A stretch of 64,000 bases of DNA from Paulownia fortunei (Eukaryota; Streptophyta; Magnoliopsida; Lamiales; Paulowniaceae), in contig CM033118.1 of the NCBI GenBank assembly GCA_019321725.1, positions 15,960,071-16,024,070 on the forward strand, in the 5' to 3' direction. A program made the position numbers and the translations under genes. Under the pieces are notes generated by a model. It searched no databases and was not told where the DNA came from. It worked only from the letters and a program-made list of their open reading frames with translations. Below, in pieces: positions 1 through 11,480 of this stretch. The first letter of the stretch is position 1, and each line of letters opens with the position of its first letter.

Positions 1-367
1 AGTGTCAAGACATCGCAATAATTAGACATCCACATCATAAAAAACCAAAAAAGAAAAAATTATTCTGTGTCCCTCATTTATTGCTATTTTTTTTTTTTGA
101 GATGCTTTAAAATAATATTCTTTTTCTTAATATTTTTTTTAAAACTTCAATATCATAAAAATAATATTATAATATTATAAATTTTTAATCAATACTGATC
201 GCCTTATGAGAATAATAATATAAAAACACAGTTTTTTCTTACATTTTCATCTAAAATTCTCTGTCATGTCTAATTAGAGACATAAAAATAAGGATGGAAG
301 GGAAGAATAAGTAGAAAAAGGGTAAAACAAAAAAAGAAAAAAAGAAGAGAAATTCGAATCACCTAAT

Positions 368-420
368 GAAGAAAAAGAACTCCCCAGAAAAGACCACAAA
401 AGGCCAGAAATCTCCTAAAA
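368..420 (+). promoter_or_regulatory. Degenerate heat-shock-element-like cluster upstream of HSP101
   Basis: Heat-shock elements are alternating nGAAn units at 5 bp pitch. Here GAA triplets sit at 377, 387 and 407, which is 10 bp phasing, with 2-of-3 matches at 397 (caa), 412 (ctc) and 417 (aaa). The intervening TTC units are weak. A further half-matching GAAatTCC lies at 495-502. The location, about 200-300 bp upstream of the inferred transcript start of a heat-shock gene, is what gives the match weight. No perfect three-unit HSE was found, so this is a candidate only. Confidence 0.35.
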
Positions 421-555
421 AAGGAAATAGAAAAAAAAAACGATAAAAAAATAATAGAACCTGGTTAAATCTAGTAGTTTCTAGCGCAACCTTCGAAATT
501 CCAGACACATCTTTTAGCTTAACAAAAACAACCCCTGAGGCCCTTTACGTTCTCA

Positions 556-563
556 ATATAATT
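556..563 (+). promoter_or_regulatory. Possible TATA box of HSP101
   Basis: An AATATAAT-type sequence lies about 140 bp upstream of the first 5'UTR splice donor, which would place transcription start near 585-600. The surroundings are AT-rich, so chance matches are common. It is chosen only because of its distance to the splice donor at 698 and to the HSE-like sites upstream. Confidence 0.3.
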
Positions 564-652
564 CAAACCCAAATACCAACAGTCCCTCAATCTTTGGAAA
601 TCAAACTCTTCTAACACAGAAATCTTGATATTTCAGAACCCATTATACTCTT

Positions 653-660
653 TTCTTGAA
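653..660 (+). promoter_or_regulatory. Perfect HSE dimer TTCTTGAA
   Basis: TTCTTGAA is a perfect head-to-head two-unit heat-shock factor site (TTC-nn-GAA). It lies 40 bp before the presumed 5'UTR splice donor. It may be inside the transcribed leader rather than the core promoter, so its role is inferred. Confidence 0.35.
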
Positions 661-697
661 TCAGACTTCCTACTCTACTTTTCCGCTGTCCATAAAG

Positions 698-1674
698 GTA
701 TGAGTCGTTTTTTGTATTGTCGTTGTGTTTTTGTGTTTTCGCGGATGTTTGTATGATCTACATGCATTCAAGATTATGCTTTGTCAGTTTTCTTTATCAT
801 GATTTTCTGTTTACGGGGTCTGCTGTTATGTTGTATTGATGCTCTGTTTTGAGTGTGAAGCAGAGTAACAGCAGTGGGTTTCGGTTTTCTTCAGTGGTGA
901 TGAACTATTTAGCCGATGAATGATTCAAGATTCAATTTTTGTTATCTTTTTAGTGAATTCGATCCAAGAAATTGAAATGTGGCGCTGAGTTTAGTTGTAA
1001 ACTTTCTAGTTGCGTACTGGAATTGCTCTTTCTCAATTTCTTTAAATTTTTCTGGTGGAGATTAATGCATATTTGTGTTCTCTCCAATGGTTGGTTGTTG
1101 TTTTGATCAGTCATCCATGTACATATGATCCTTTGATTTTTGACGTGATGAGAGTTGCTATTACTCCGCGACTTCTTTTTTTGATTCTTCGCTTTTTGTT
1201 GATACGGAGAATTTGTCACTACGATTATTGATTAATTAAGTCCTTCTTAACATATTTGGTGCAATCATTTCCTTGCAAAAATATTTGTCGTGGAGAAAAG
1301 GCGATGAATCATAGAGGAGCATATTGACATTGTTCGTTAGGAGGATTGATGAACCCGATTTTAAATGTTCATATATTTATTAAAATTTTCAAGTTTTCTA
1401 GGCCGTAAAAATTAGTGCTACTTGTTGATTTTGGATTTGGGAATGATTCAACCGTTCAGTTGTTGCTGTTTAATTTTGTTTTCTTGTTTGTTTGTTTGCA
1501 TTTGAGTAATTATAGTTTTTAGTTTTGAATATCATCTTGATAACCACTTTCATATTTGGCAGTTTTGAGTTTTAACATATATATGGGGAAATGGACATTG
1601 ATTCTTCGAAATATGTCTAGATTTTTTTAATTAAAGGCCAAATTTGACTGTTCTGTTCTGATGTCTTTTTACAG
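698..1674 (+). other. Probable 5'UTR intron of HSP101
   Basis: The sequence AAAG|GTATGA at 698 is a good plant splice donor and TTTTTACAG|AATC ending at 1674 is a good acceptor with a T-rich tract. The start codon follows 25 bases later. The interval is T-rich, like plant introns, and lacks any plausible conserved coding sequence; an 89-codon minus-strand reading frame inside it is low-complexity. An intron in the leader would explain why the promoter-like sites lie about 1 kb upstream of the ATG. This is inferred from splice signals only; no transcript evidence is available here. Confidence 0.55.
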
Positions 1675-1699
1675 AATCGCTTGAGAAGTATTTCCAGCA

Positions 1700-4600
1700 A
1701 TGAATCCTGACAAATTCACACACAAGACCAATGAGGCCCTTGCTGCGGCTCATGAACTGGCTATGAGTGCTGGCCATGCTCAGTTCACCCCTCTTCACTT
1801 CGCTGCGGCTTTAATTTCTGAGCCTAATGGCATTTTCCGACAAGCAATTGCCGGTGCTGGAGGAGGTGATGAAGCTGCTAATGCAGTAGAGAGGGTTATC
1901 AACCAAGCTATGAAAAAACTGCCCACCCAGACACCTCCCCCTGATGACATACCCGCGAGTACTTCTCTGATCAAGGTCATTCGAGAGCTCAATCCTTGCA
2001 AAAATCACATGGCGACACCCATTTGGCAGTTGATCAATTGATTTTAGGCCTTTTGGAAGATTATCAAATCCAAGACTTGTTGAAAGAGGCAGGGGTAACT
2101 ACAGCTAAGGTGAAAGCAGAAGTTGAGAAATTGCGGGGGAAAGAAGGAAGAAAGGTGGAGAGTGCATCCGGAGATTCTACATTTCAAGCTCTGAAGACCT
2201 ACGGCCGTGACCTTGTGGAACAGGCTGGAAAGCTTGACCCTGTGATTGGTAGAGATGAAGAAATTCGGAGAGTTGTTAGGATCCTTTCAAGGAGGACTAA
2301 AAATAATCCAGTTCTCATTGGAGAGCCTGGTGTGGGTAAAACTGCAGTTGTTGAGGGATTAGCTCAGAGGATTGTTAATGGGGATGTTCCAAGTAATCTT
2401 GCTGATGTGAGGCTTATAGCATTGGACATGGGAGCATTAATTGCTGGAGCAAAATATAGGGGAGAATTTGAAGAGAGATTGAAGGCTGTTCTGAAGGAAG
2501 TTGAAGAAGCCCAAGGAAAAGTGATTTTGTTTATTGATGAAATTCATCTGGTTCTGGGTGCTGGACGGACTGAGGGATCAATGGATGCAGCCAATCTCTT
2601 TAAACCAATGCTTGCAAGGGGTCAATTGAGGTGTATTGGTGCGACGACTCTCGAGGAGTACAGGAAATATGTGGAAAAAGATGCTGCATTTGAAAGGCGT
2701 TTCCAGCAGGTTTATGTGGCTGAGCCGAGTGTCCCTGACACCATCAGTATCCTGAGGGGTCTAAAAGAGAAGTATGAAGGGCATCATGGTGTTAAAATTC
2801 AGGATCGAGCCCTTGTAGTCGCGGCTCAACTGTCAGCTCGGTACATTACAGGTATGCATCATGTGAGCTGTACTCCACACCTGCCTCCCCCGTCCTTGTG
2901 AGGATGAGTTTGGCATGGTTTCTTCTTGAAGTTTGAATTATCTAACGTTTGGAAATTTGATTGCAGGGAGACATCTTCCAGACAAGGCCATTGACCTAGT
3001 TGATGAGGCTTGTGCGAATGTGAGAGTCCAGCTAGACAGTCAACCTGAAGAAATTGATAACCTGGAAAGGAAGAGAATTCAGTTGGAGGTTGAGCTCCAT
3101 GCTCTTGAGAAGGAGAAAGACAAAGCTAGTAAAGCTCGGCTTGTTGAGGTGAGTACGTTTCCATCATTATTTTCATATTGCTCTTGTTTGCATGACTGTT
3201 GCGTTATGGTAACTGCTGGTCTAACACTTGTAACAAATTTTCAGGTGCGGAAGGAGCTTGACGATCTGAGAGATAAACTACAACCACTAATGATGAGATA
3301 CAGAAAAGAGAAGGAAAGAATTGATGAGCTCAGAAGACTAAAGCAAAAGAGAGATGAGCTCTTATATGCTTTACAAGAAGCTGAAAGGAGATATGATCTT
3401 GCAAGAGCTGCAGACTTGAGATATGGAGCAATACAGGAAGTGGAAGCTGCTATTGTGAAGCTTGAAGCAGGTGGCAATGAGAATGGAATGCTTACAGAAA
3501 CAGTTGGACCAGATCAAATTGCAGAAGTTGTGAGTCGCTGGACTGGTATACCTGTTACTCGTCTTGGCCAGAATGAAAAGGAGAGATTGATTGGTCTTGC
3601 TGATAGGCTGCACCAACGAGTTGTAGGACAGGATCAAGCAGTTACTGCTGTTGCAGAGGCTGTGTTGAGATCAAGAGCCGGGCTCGGTAGGCCTCAACAG
3701 CCAACTGGTTCATTCCTCTTTTTGGGTCCAACAGGTGTTGGCAAGACAGAGCTTGCCAAGGCTCTGGCTGAACAGCTCTTTGACGATGATAACTTGATGA
3801 TCAGGATTGACATGTCCGAGTACATGGAGCAACACTCTGTTGCTCGATTGATTGGAGCTCCACCTGGGTAAGTTTGAGCTCTTTCTAAGTTCAACTTGAG
3901 TTTTCGCTTATATAACAAGGATGATAGTGATTGCTTATTGATGTTGTGTATTTTTCAGCTATGTTGGACACGAAGAAGGTGGGCAACTGACAGAAGCCGT
4001 GAGGAGACGACCTTACAGTGTGATTCTTTTTGATGAAGTGGAGAAAGCGCATCCCACAGTATTCAATACTTTGCTACAAGTTTTAGACGACGGAAGGCTG
4101 ACTGATGGCCAAGGTCGGACAGTAGACTTCACAAATACTGTCATCATTATGACCTCAAATCTTGGAGCTGAGCATCTTTTAAGAGGACTGATGGGAAAGT
4201 GCACTATGGAAAGTGCTCGTGAGATGGTGATGCAAGAGGTAAACTGCATTTTCCATCCTGAAGTTTATATGCATAAACGTCTTCTCTTTTTCCGATGAAA
4301 GTGGTTACTTAATTTTGTCCTTTATCAGGTGAGGAAGCACTTCAAGCCTGAGTTGCTCAATCGCCTAGATGAAATTGTCGTCTTTGATCCTCTTTCTCAC
4401 GACCAGCTGAGGAAGGTCTGCCGCTTCCAGTTAAAAGATGTTGCAAGTCGATTGGCAGAGAGGGGTATTGCCTTGGGTGTCACCGAAGCAGCACTGGATG
4501 TCATATTGGCCGAAAGTTATGATCCGGTATGGTATATTTGTCCGATTTCTATTCACGTTTTGTGTCCAACTCTTCCATCAGACGATCGCTGATCTTGCTT

Positions 4601-4908
4601 ATTTATGCTTTCAGGTTTACGGTGCACGACCTATAAGGAGATGGCTGGAGAAAAGGGTGGTAACCGAGTTATCAAAAATGCTTGTGAGAGAGGAAATCGA
4701 TGAAAATTCGACTGTATACATAGATGCTTCACTTGATGGGACAGACTTAACATACGGCGTTGAGAAGAATGGAGGACTTGTGAATGCTGCCACTGGAGAG
4801 AAGTCTGATATACTGATTCAGATCCCCAATGGGGTGCGGACCGATGCTGCTCAAGCAGTGAAGAGGATGAAGATTGAAGAAATAGATGATGATGAGATGG
4901 ATGAGTAG
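1700..4908 (+). CDS. HSP101 (CLPB1): Cytosolic HSP101 / ClpB1 disaggregase, with a single-base frameshift in exon 1
   Basis: This encodes an AAA+ hexameric disaggregase that threads aggregated proteins through its pore together with HSP70 and is required for acquired thermotolerance in plants. Coding exons are 1700-2851, 2967-3148, 3245-3867, 3959-4238, 4329-4526 and 4615-4908, all with GT-AG introns. If one missing base near 1984 is allowed, they give about 909 residues, the usual length for plant HSP101 (about 911). Domains (restored numbering): Clp N-domain ~1-150; NBD1 with Walker A GEPGVGKT 208-215 and Walker B ending DE 280-281; the coiled-coil M domain over exons 2-3; NBD2 with Walker A GPTGVGKT 606-613 and Walker B DE 678-679; sensor-2 GAR 815-817; an acidic tail. 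There is no transit peptide, so it is the cytosolic form, not ClpB3 or ClpB4. As written, the frame from 1700 runs into a stop at 2039-2041 (113 aa). The family assignment is certain; whether the break is biological is not. Confidence 0.95.
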
Positions 4909-5100
4909 ATAGAATGACTTGGTTTTTGTTCTGTTGTTTGAATAAGTCTCTTTTGTTTTCCTCTGATTGTAATTGTGGCTTTTGCTTTCAAGTTTCAAGT
5001 ATGGAATTAGCTGATTGAGGTCATATTCCATACCTCCCCAAGAAATAACCATGTAATATTTTGCAATTTTCCTTAAAAAGTGTCTACAAGTTAATACAAT
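4909..5100 (+). other. HSP101 3'UTR (approximate)
   Basis: This is T-rich, stop-dense sequence directly after the TAG stop at 4906-4908. No canonical AATAAA is seen; AATAAG near 4940 is a possible variant signal. The end is not determinable from sequence alone. Confidence 0.4.
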
Positions 5101-7040
5101 TTGTGTCTTAATTCTTCATCTCAAATACCTGCTGGATTATGTTGATTCATTTATGGTTTATTCTTTGGATTCGAGAGTCGTTAAATGTTAAGTTTGGATG
5201 GATTCTGGTGAGGATATTATGTTTGGACTTTGGATTCTGTTAGTATATTATAGTATGAATAATTATTAAGGGTCATATATTTTTTAATTTGAAATTTCAA
5301 TTTTTTTACCAAATTAAACAAAAAACACTTTTATGTATTTTCTATTAAAAAAACAATTGTCCCATTTACTTGTACTCCCTCCCTTCATGTTTGAGTTTGA
5401 TTGGATATGAAGTCTTAAATAGAAGTCAATTGCTTTTTTTTTCTTTTTTCTTTTGTGCGTCTCTCTCTCTATAGTTTCGTCCTAAAAATAGCATTGCAAA
5501 TTACTGATTTCTATTTATTTATTTATTTATTATTATTATTATTATTTTTTCCTAATAAGAGAAACTGCATTAAATACTATCAGCCATATTGGTGTACTAG
5601 TCCAAATGGATAGCCCGACAAAACACTTGAATTTATTAAATGGGACAAGCCCCACTTGAATAATCAAGAATTTCACTTTTCTGAATCATATCCTTCTAGT
5701 GTGCTTTCCTGTGTTGGTTGAAATATACTGAAAATTAATGATATGACCATTTCTTTAGGTAATGTTGTAAAGTGTATTGCTATTTTATAAAATAAATACC
5801 TTTTTAAGTTAAAATTCGTATTATATTTGTATAGTACATATTTATATAAATAATTAAAAAGTAATTTTATTTTTTCGTACATATTTTTAATTGTCAAATA
5901 ATAATACGTGCTTTTGAGGCGAAACATTTAATACAGTAGTATATTTATTCGTATATTACTTGATGAATAATACTTTATTTAATAAATATTTATAATATTT
6001 AAATATAATCTAAACATTATTTAAAAGTTATTTATAATTATTAATTGAATATCATATAAAAAAACAAAAATTCTATTAATTTATAAATATACTAATATTG
6101 TCAAATAGTTATTTTTAAGTTATGTCATAATTATAAATTAAATAATATTAAAATTCTTATAAAATAATTTTTGTATAATTTAAGAATAAATACAAACACA
6201 ATTTATGTAAAAATAATATTAAAATAAATCGTATTTTTGCTTCTAAATAATTTTTTTATATTTGTATTTTATTCGTACATTTACGAATCCGTATATTAAC
6301 CAATCCCATATTTTTTACTGATTTTTCACCGTAACTTAAATTTTTTTTCTTAAAATACTCGTACGTATTAAATGGCGAATTTTTTTCATCTTATATTTAA
6401 CTAACTATGATGAAAATTATTAATGTATAGACATCAAAAAAATATATATAATCTTTCAACTTGGATGGAACAGTAATAAATAATACTATATATCTGACTC
6501 AAATATTTCATTAAATTTTTTTAAAAATACACATATACATTGAACTAAAAGTAACATTCATCAGGCTAAATTCGATATTTTAATTATTTTTCTGTTTTAG
6601 TTAAAGAACATTCCAAAATCAAAGTGCTATTTTTCCTAATTCTTCTTTATTTTTGTTGCCAAGTTAAGAACACATTACATTACTTTTATTTTTCACTATA
6701 ATTTCTCTCTATATTTTGCTTTATTTATGAAGAGTTTTCAACTTAACAACTAAAACAAGTTTAATTAATTAAATAAAAAAACTATGCACATAAACTCGAG
6801 ATTAAAATAGTATGTAAAGTAATCTATTCTAACCAAAATCTATAAAAGAATATAACCATATAAGTGTGATAGATTGCATGTAATTTGCTATAACAACTCT
6901 CAATAATCATTCTTTCTCTTTTTCTGATTTTTCAGTTTTAGCTTGCTACATTCTTTCTCTTCAATTAATGCATAGTTTATCATTTTCTTCAAAAAAAATT
7001 CTTTGTTTTTTCCTTTCTAATTTCTTTGAAAAATCCCCTC
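5101..7040. other. Gene-free AT-rich intergenic DNA
   Basis: This is very AT-rich sequence with short A/T tracts and a TATT/ATT microsatellite at about 5512-5547. A lone CTCCCTCC near 5375 recalls a Stowaway end but has no partner. No conserved coding sequence was recognised; the short reading frames are random A/T-rich translations. Confidence 0.6.
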
Positions 7041-7045
7041 ATTAT

Positions 7046-7816
7046 CAATGGCGGAGGGGGGTGGTGGGTGCGGCCGCCCCCTCAATTTTTTAAATTTATA
7101 ATTTTAGTATATAAATTTTAATAAATTTAAAATTTTATTCCTCTAAAATAATTAAATTATTCTAACAATCCCCTCAAATTTTCATAATTCTATATCGAAT
7201 ATGAATTTTTTTTTAAATTAAGAGATGTTCTAAAATTATTTTTAAACTTTATTTTTTCAAAAAAATTAGATAATAAAATTTATTATTTATATAAAATTTT
7301 AAAAAGTATTTGTACTGACCTTCAAAATTTATTATGATTTTATTTCTAAAAATATGAATATTTTAGTCAAAAAATACTCCTTATTATGATTTTTTAATTT
7401 TATTTTTAATTTTTTAATTTATTTAATTCCACTTTTGTTACTTATTATTTGAAATTATACTAATTTTTATTTCGCAAAAAATCATAAGTGTAGGTTTTTC
7501 ATGATATAAAACTTATTTGATTTGGTTAATGGTTATGAAATATTGCTCAAATTCTTATAAATTAGTTTTTATTTTGTGTTGGATTGAATTAGAATTGATT
7601 AATATTTTTATTTAAAAGTTAGTTTTTGTTCAAATACTTATGCAAATATAATAGATATAAAATATTTATATGTAAGTATAACGTATTATATTTATATTTA
7701 TATTTTTGTTTCTAATAACTAGTTAAGAAAAAAAATTCAATAAAAAATAATTTTATATATAAAAAAATAATAATTTGACAATTAAATCTCGTACCCCTCT
7801 ATTAAAATCCTGGCTC
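7046..7816. mobile_element. Possible small degenerate TIR element (about 770 bp)
   Basis: The left edge reads GGCGGAGGGGGG and the right edge reads, on the opposite strand, GCGGAGCCAGGATTTT. GGCGGAGCCAGGATTT-type termini recur on plant DNA transposons, in my recollection hAT-like ones. The left end is altered by a G/C-rich tract containing GCGGCCGC. The interior is A/T-rich with no coding sequence. No target-site duplication could be recognised, so family and boundaries are uncertain. Confidence 0.35.
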
Positions 7817-7927
7817 CGCGTTATATACACACACACACCCCTATATAAAATTATATCATTACTTGATTCAATTTTATCATGGTGTGGTGTTATATTTGTA
7901 AGGTGACTATCTTTCTTCTATTGCTAT

Positions 7928-8347
7928 AACCAGTGTTTTTATAATCGAATCGATTATCAAATTAATCTTACTATCAGTTAATAGTTTGATCAGTTCAACC
8001 GCTGGTTCGATCGAAAATTGACTATATTTATTTTTTATTATATTATATAAAATGAGAATATAATAGACTAATTATTATGTATAAAGTAAAAAAAGATAAA
8101 TAATCAACTAAAAAAATACATTTAACAAAATTTAAAATTTAAATAATTACATATAAATAATCAAATATGAAGTTTAAATATTCTAAAAAAATAAAATTTA
8201 TTTGATTGATTTTTTGGCCGATTCGACTGATTCAACCAATTTGATTGAATTTTTAATTTTTTGCATTCAAACAGACTTCGTGATTAAATCAGTCGAATTG
8301 ACCAATCAAATCTAATCTAATTCGATTCGAATTTTAATACATAGGTT
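7928..8347. mobile_element. MITE-like element with degenerate inverted ends (about 420 bp)
   Basis: The left end reads AACCAGTGTTTTTATAATCG. The reverse complement of the right end reads AACCTATGTATTAAAATTCG, a roughly 70% match over about 25 bp. The interior is rich in repeated TTCGATTGA/TTCGACTGA words, a pattern common in small non-autonomous plant transposons. There is no coding content and no clear target duplication. Confidence 0.4.
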
Positions 8348-8819
8348 ACATCCTAGCTAGCACTACTTTGGTAATTATTAAAAAGGGCATCATGTGGCAA
8401 ATTTTACATAGGATAACCCAAAATTTTGACATCCTTTTCTCAAAATATGTTGTTGAATCCTCCGTCCTTAAATTCTGATTTAAAACTCCTATATTTTGGC
8501 ACACAATTCCAAGTCTGTTCATAAACTTTGACGTCATATAATTCTAACTTGGACTTCTCGCTCTATTGTTTTATAACATGTAGTGGTTTTTCGATTGAGG
8601 CCAACAAATTTATTGTGGGTCATCTATTTCTTGGATATGTAAAGCTTAAGTGATAATTGTGGGACTTTGAGAGTTGGATGATAGGTAGACTTTTTATTGT
8701 GTTAATTGTTAGCACAATCAATTTATTTAAAAAAATATTCCAGTTTAGTTTCTACTACTATAAAATAAAATAGCTTTTGTTTTATTTTTATTCATGTTTT
8801 CCCATAAAAATCTTGATAG
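8348..8819. other. Gene-free spacer
   Basis: This is ordinary AT-rich sequence. A 63-codon minus-strand reading frame at 8346-8537 has no recognisable domain or conserved composition and is treated as chance. Nothing else is seen. Confidence 0.5.
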
Positions 8820-9235
8820 TGTCCACAAGACAAAATCTAAGTTCAAGTTTTAAGTTGATGAATTTTGTATATTCAAGATATTATCAAAATCAAACTTTAG
8901 ATAATAACAATCTTGACTTACAAAAATAGCATTAGTGCATTAGTTTATGCTCTTCCTTAATAAATGACATGTATACTCCTGGAGAATTCCTACAAAATCA
9001 ATAGTTAGGATTGTTGGATTTTTATGCAATGAAAAATCCCTATATGCTTGAGTTAGAATCAAGTTTTAAAAAGTATTTTTAAAACAATGTGTTGAATGTA
9101 TTACATACTTTAGCCTCATTTGGAAACTCATATATAGGAGTAATGTTGCATACTTCAACTGTAGCTCAACCGTTTACTCTGTAAGAATTCATTCCAAACA
9201 TAGCTATGGTTCAAGTCTCCCGATACGAGGGACAA
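8820..9235 (+). repeat. Direct repeat copy 1 (about 400 bp) with Pol III-like boxes
   Basis: This matches 10214-10690 over most of its length, for example the shared words AAGATATTATCAAAATCAAA, CTACAAAATCAATAGTT and TACATACTTTAGCCTCAT. Both copies start near TGT...CACAAGACA. At its end lie TAGCTCAACCG (9162-9172), matching the tRNA A box, and GGTTCAAGTCT (9208-9218), matching the B box, 46 bp apart. The pair could be LTRs of a small non-autonomous retroelement, or two copies of a tRNA-derived element. No primer-binding site was identified. Confidence 0.55.
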
Positions 9236-9852
9236 CCCTCCTAACACCTAGAATTCTAGAATCATCAATTAGGCTTTCATCTAGGTTACGACCCATCTAA
9301 CCTTAGTCATTCATGGGCCTCAACCCATCAAAGTTTATTTACCGACCTACACTATAATCATAGTAGCTCGCACAACTAATTAAGTACAATATCCTTGGGG
9401 CTAATTTAAGCATCCCTCATAAATTGGGATGAACTGCCCTAGGAGGGTAGCCCAACCTAATTCCTCATTTTTACAAACTTCAAGTGAACAATCAATTGAA
9501 CCATCTTAACTTGTCATTGGGTGCCATTGGATGGCTCATTATAATAATCGTGACCCAATATTTTATGACCAATTTAGATAGTACCATCTAATCATTCAAC
9601 TCAATCATGGGTTGATAATCGAGTTGAAAGAGTGGAGAAGAGTTGTATGTTCAATTTTTAGAGCTCGATTTAATGAATTATATGAAGATCAAGCTCGATC
9701 AATATAAGTGTTTGAAATTAATAGATTTCAATCTCCCTAAGCTCGATTCTACAAATCACAAAGTTCAGTCAATTGCTTGTGATCAATAAGTTTCAATCTT
9801 CCAAGCTCGATTACATAAATCACAAAAGGGTCGAACTCAGTCAACTCAAACG

Positions 9853-10018
9853 CTTGTAATCAACAAGTCCTATCCTCATCACAACTTATAATCAACAAGT
9901 CATCTTATCTTCATCACAACTTATAATCAACAAGTTGTCTTATCTTTATCAGAATTCATAATGAACAAGCCATCCAGCTCTCGTCACAACTTGTAATCAA
10001 CAAGCCGTTGAATCCTAT
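9853..10018. repeat. Tandem repeat, about 35 bp unit, five degenerate copies
   Basis: Each unit begins CTTGTAATCAACAAGT or CTTATAATCAACAAG and ends with ATCACAA. The start TTGTAATCAACAAG is itself a near-palindrome. Two looser, longer units precede it at about 9700-9850. The array lies between the two ~400 bp direct repeats. Confidence 0.7.
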
Positions 10019-10225
10019 CCATTGAGTTGAGCTAAATCCAGGAACTCGACAAGGAATTCTCAACCTATCACTATCATCGGTGGAGCTTAATCCATGTTAT
10101 TCACAAGAGCTCGACTAGGAATTCTCAACTTACCACTATCATTGGGCCGATCTTAATCTATGTTATTCACAAATAGTCCAGCCAGGGATTCTCAACTTAC
10201 CGCTAATTGGGCCGAGCTCAATTTA
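10019..10225. repeat. Tandem repeat, about 65 bp unit, three degenerate copies
   Basis: The repeated words are AGCTTAATCCATGTTATTCAC, shortened or varied between copies, then ACTCGAC and GGAATTCTCAAC, then TACCACTATCATTGG. The array follows the 35 bp array directly and abuts the second direct repeat. It has no coding potential. Confidence 0.65.
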
Positions 10226-10690
10226 TGTATCACAAGACAGTGTCTAAGTTCAAAATTTTAAATTAATAAATTTTCTAAATTCAAGATATTATCAAAATCA
10301 AACTTTAATAATAACAATATTAATTCACATAATTAAAATTAGAAATAACAGTATCATAGGGAATAATGTATGCCAAATTAACACCGTCAAAATTTCTGCT
10401 CTTTCTTGATGAATGACCTGTATATTCCTTAAGATTTTCTACAAAATCAATAGTTGTGGGTGTTGAGTTTTGGCCTAAAGAAACCTGCGATACTTAAATC
10501 AAAATCAAGTCTCAAAAAGTATTATCAAATGTATGTGTTGAATATAATACATACTTTAGCCTCATCCAAAAGCCTATATATAGGATTAATGTGGTCTACT
10601 TGAACTATGGCTCAATCTCTTACTAGGCAATAATCTATTCTTACCACAACTATGATTCAGGTTCCCATCCTAATTATCTTGGTCAATATC
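10214..10690 (+). repeat. Direct repeat copy 2 (about 400-470 bp)
   Basis: This is the partner of 8820-9235 and is diverged by small indels. The Pol III-like boxes are weaker here: the A-box region reads TATGGCTCAATC and the B-box region GATTCAGGTTC. The divergence indicates an old insertion. Confidence 0.55.
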
Positions 10691-10834
10691 TTAAGATCAA
10701 TCCATATAGTATTAGTGATATTTTATTCGAATCAAAAATAATTTTTTTTGAGAGCTTTCTATACTTTTTTAATTGTAAAATATATATGTTTATATTTATA
10801 CATATAGATTAAATTCATAACACCACACCAACAA

Positions 10835-10851
10835 CCCCCCCCCCCCCCCCC
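10835..10851. repeat. C17 homopolymer followed by an (AT)n tract
   Basis: Seventeen consecutive C residues are followed directly by an alternating AT run to about 10867. The minus strand carries G17, which could form a G-quadruplex. Homopolymers of this length are also prone to length errors in assemblies. Confidence 0.85.
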
Positions 10852-10919
10852 ATATATATATATATATTGTTTTACTTTTCCTCATTTTCCCAATAATTTT
10901 TTTTCATTTTTTCTTTTTC

Positions 10920-11480
10920 CTTCCCCACCCCTAATCACCGCTACCCGGCAATCACTAGCCATCATCCTCTAAACCCAAACCAACCCACCTCAACAACCCC
11001 TATCTTCAATCCCTATTCCCTACCACACCAACCCTACCCCAACCCAACACCACTACCCCACTGCACCATTCCCACAACCCTCTCCCCACCACTAAGCACT
11101 AACCCACCCAACACCCCGCCCCTTCCTCGCTACCAAGCCCCCACTCCATCCCTTAGTAAAGACCTCTCCATGCTCTTGTCAATCGGCCACTAGCCCATCT
11201 AACAATCCTTACCCAACACCCCATCCATCACCTGCCACCCAACCCTACTCAAAACCCAACGGAGACACCCAACCTAGCCCCACCTTATATCCAATAGCCC
11301 CCTCTCACAGCCCCACCCCACCCCACCCTAAACATCCACCCGCCCAATTCCACCACACCCACACCACCACACACCTACACAACCCCAATACTCACCCTAC
11401 TATGAGACCCTGTAGCCTCCTTCTTTTCCTCCCCTCCCTTCCAACAACAGTTTTTCCTCTTTCCCTTGCCATTCCCTTCC
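10920..11480. repeat. C/A-rich low-complexity tract, partly duplicated at 35580-35773
   Basis: This is a CCA/CCCTA-rich stretch with almost no G on the + strand. Its last ~330 bp align with 35580-35773, sharing words such as CCACACACCCACACAACCC (spelling varies between copies) and CTTCCAACAACA followed by TTTTTCC. It marks the left end of the large duplicated segment described separately. There is no coding signal in any frame. Confidence 0.6.

Noticed and set aside
950..1219. 89-codon reading frame on the minus strand in the HSP101 leader
   Set aside because: Gln/Asn/Lys/Ser-rich low complexity, lies within a well-supported 5'UTR intron, no conserved domain.
1983..2040. Explaining the HSP101 frame change by an unannotated intron
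   Set aside because: The protein is continuous across the point except for one base; there is no room for a GT-AG intron, so an indel is the simpler reading.
9853..10225. CRISPR-like array
   Set aside because: Units are contiguous degenerate tandem repeats without unique spacers, and this is plant nuclear DNA.
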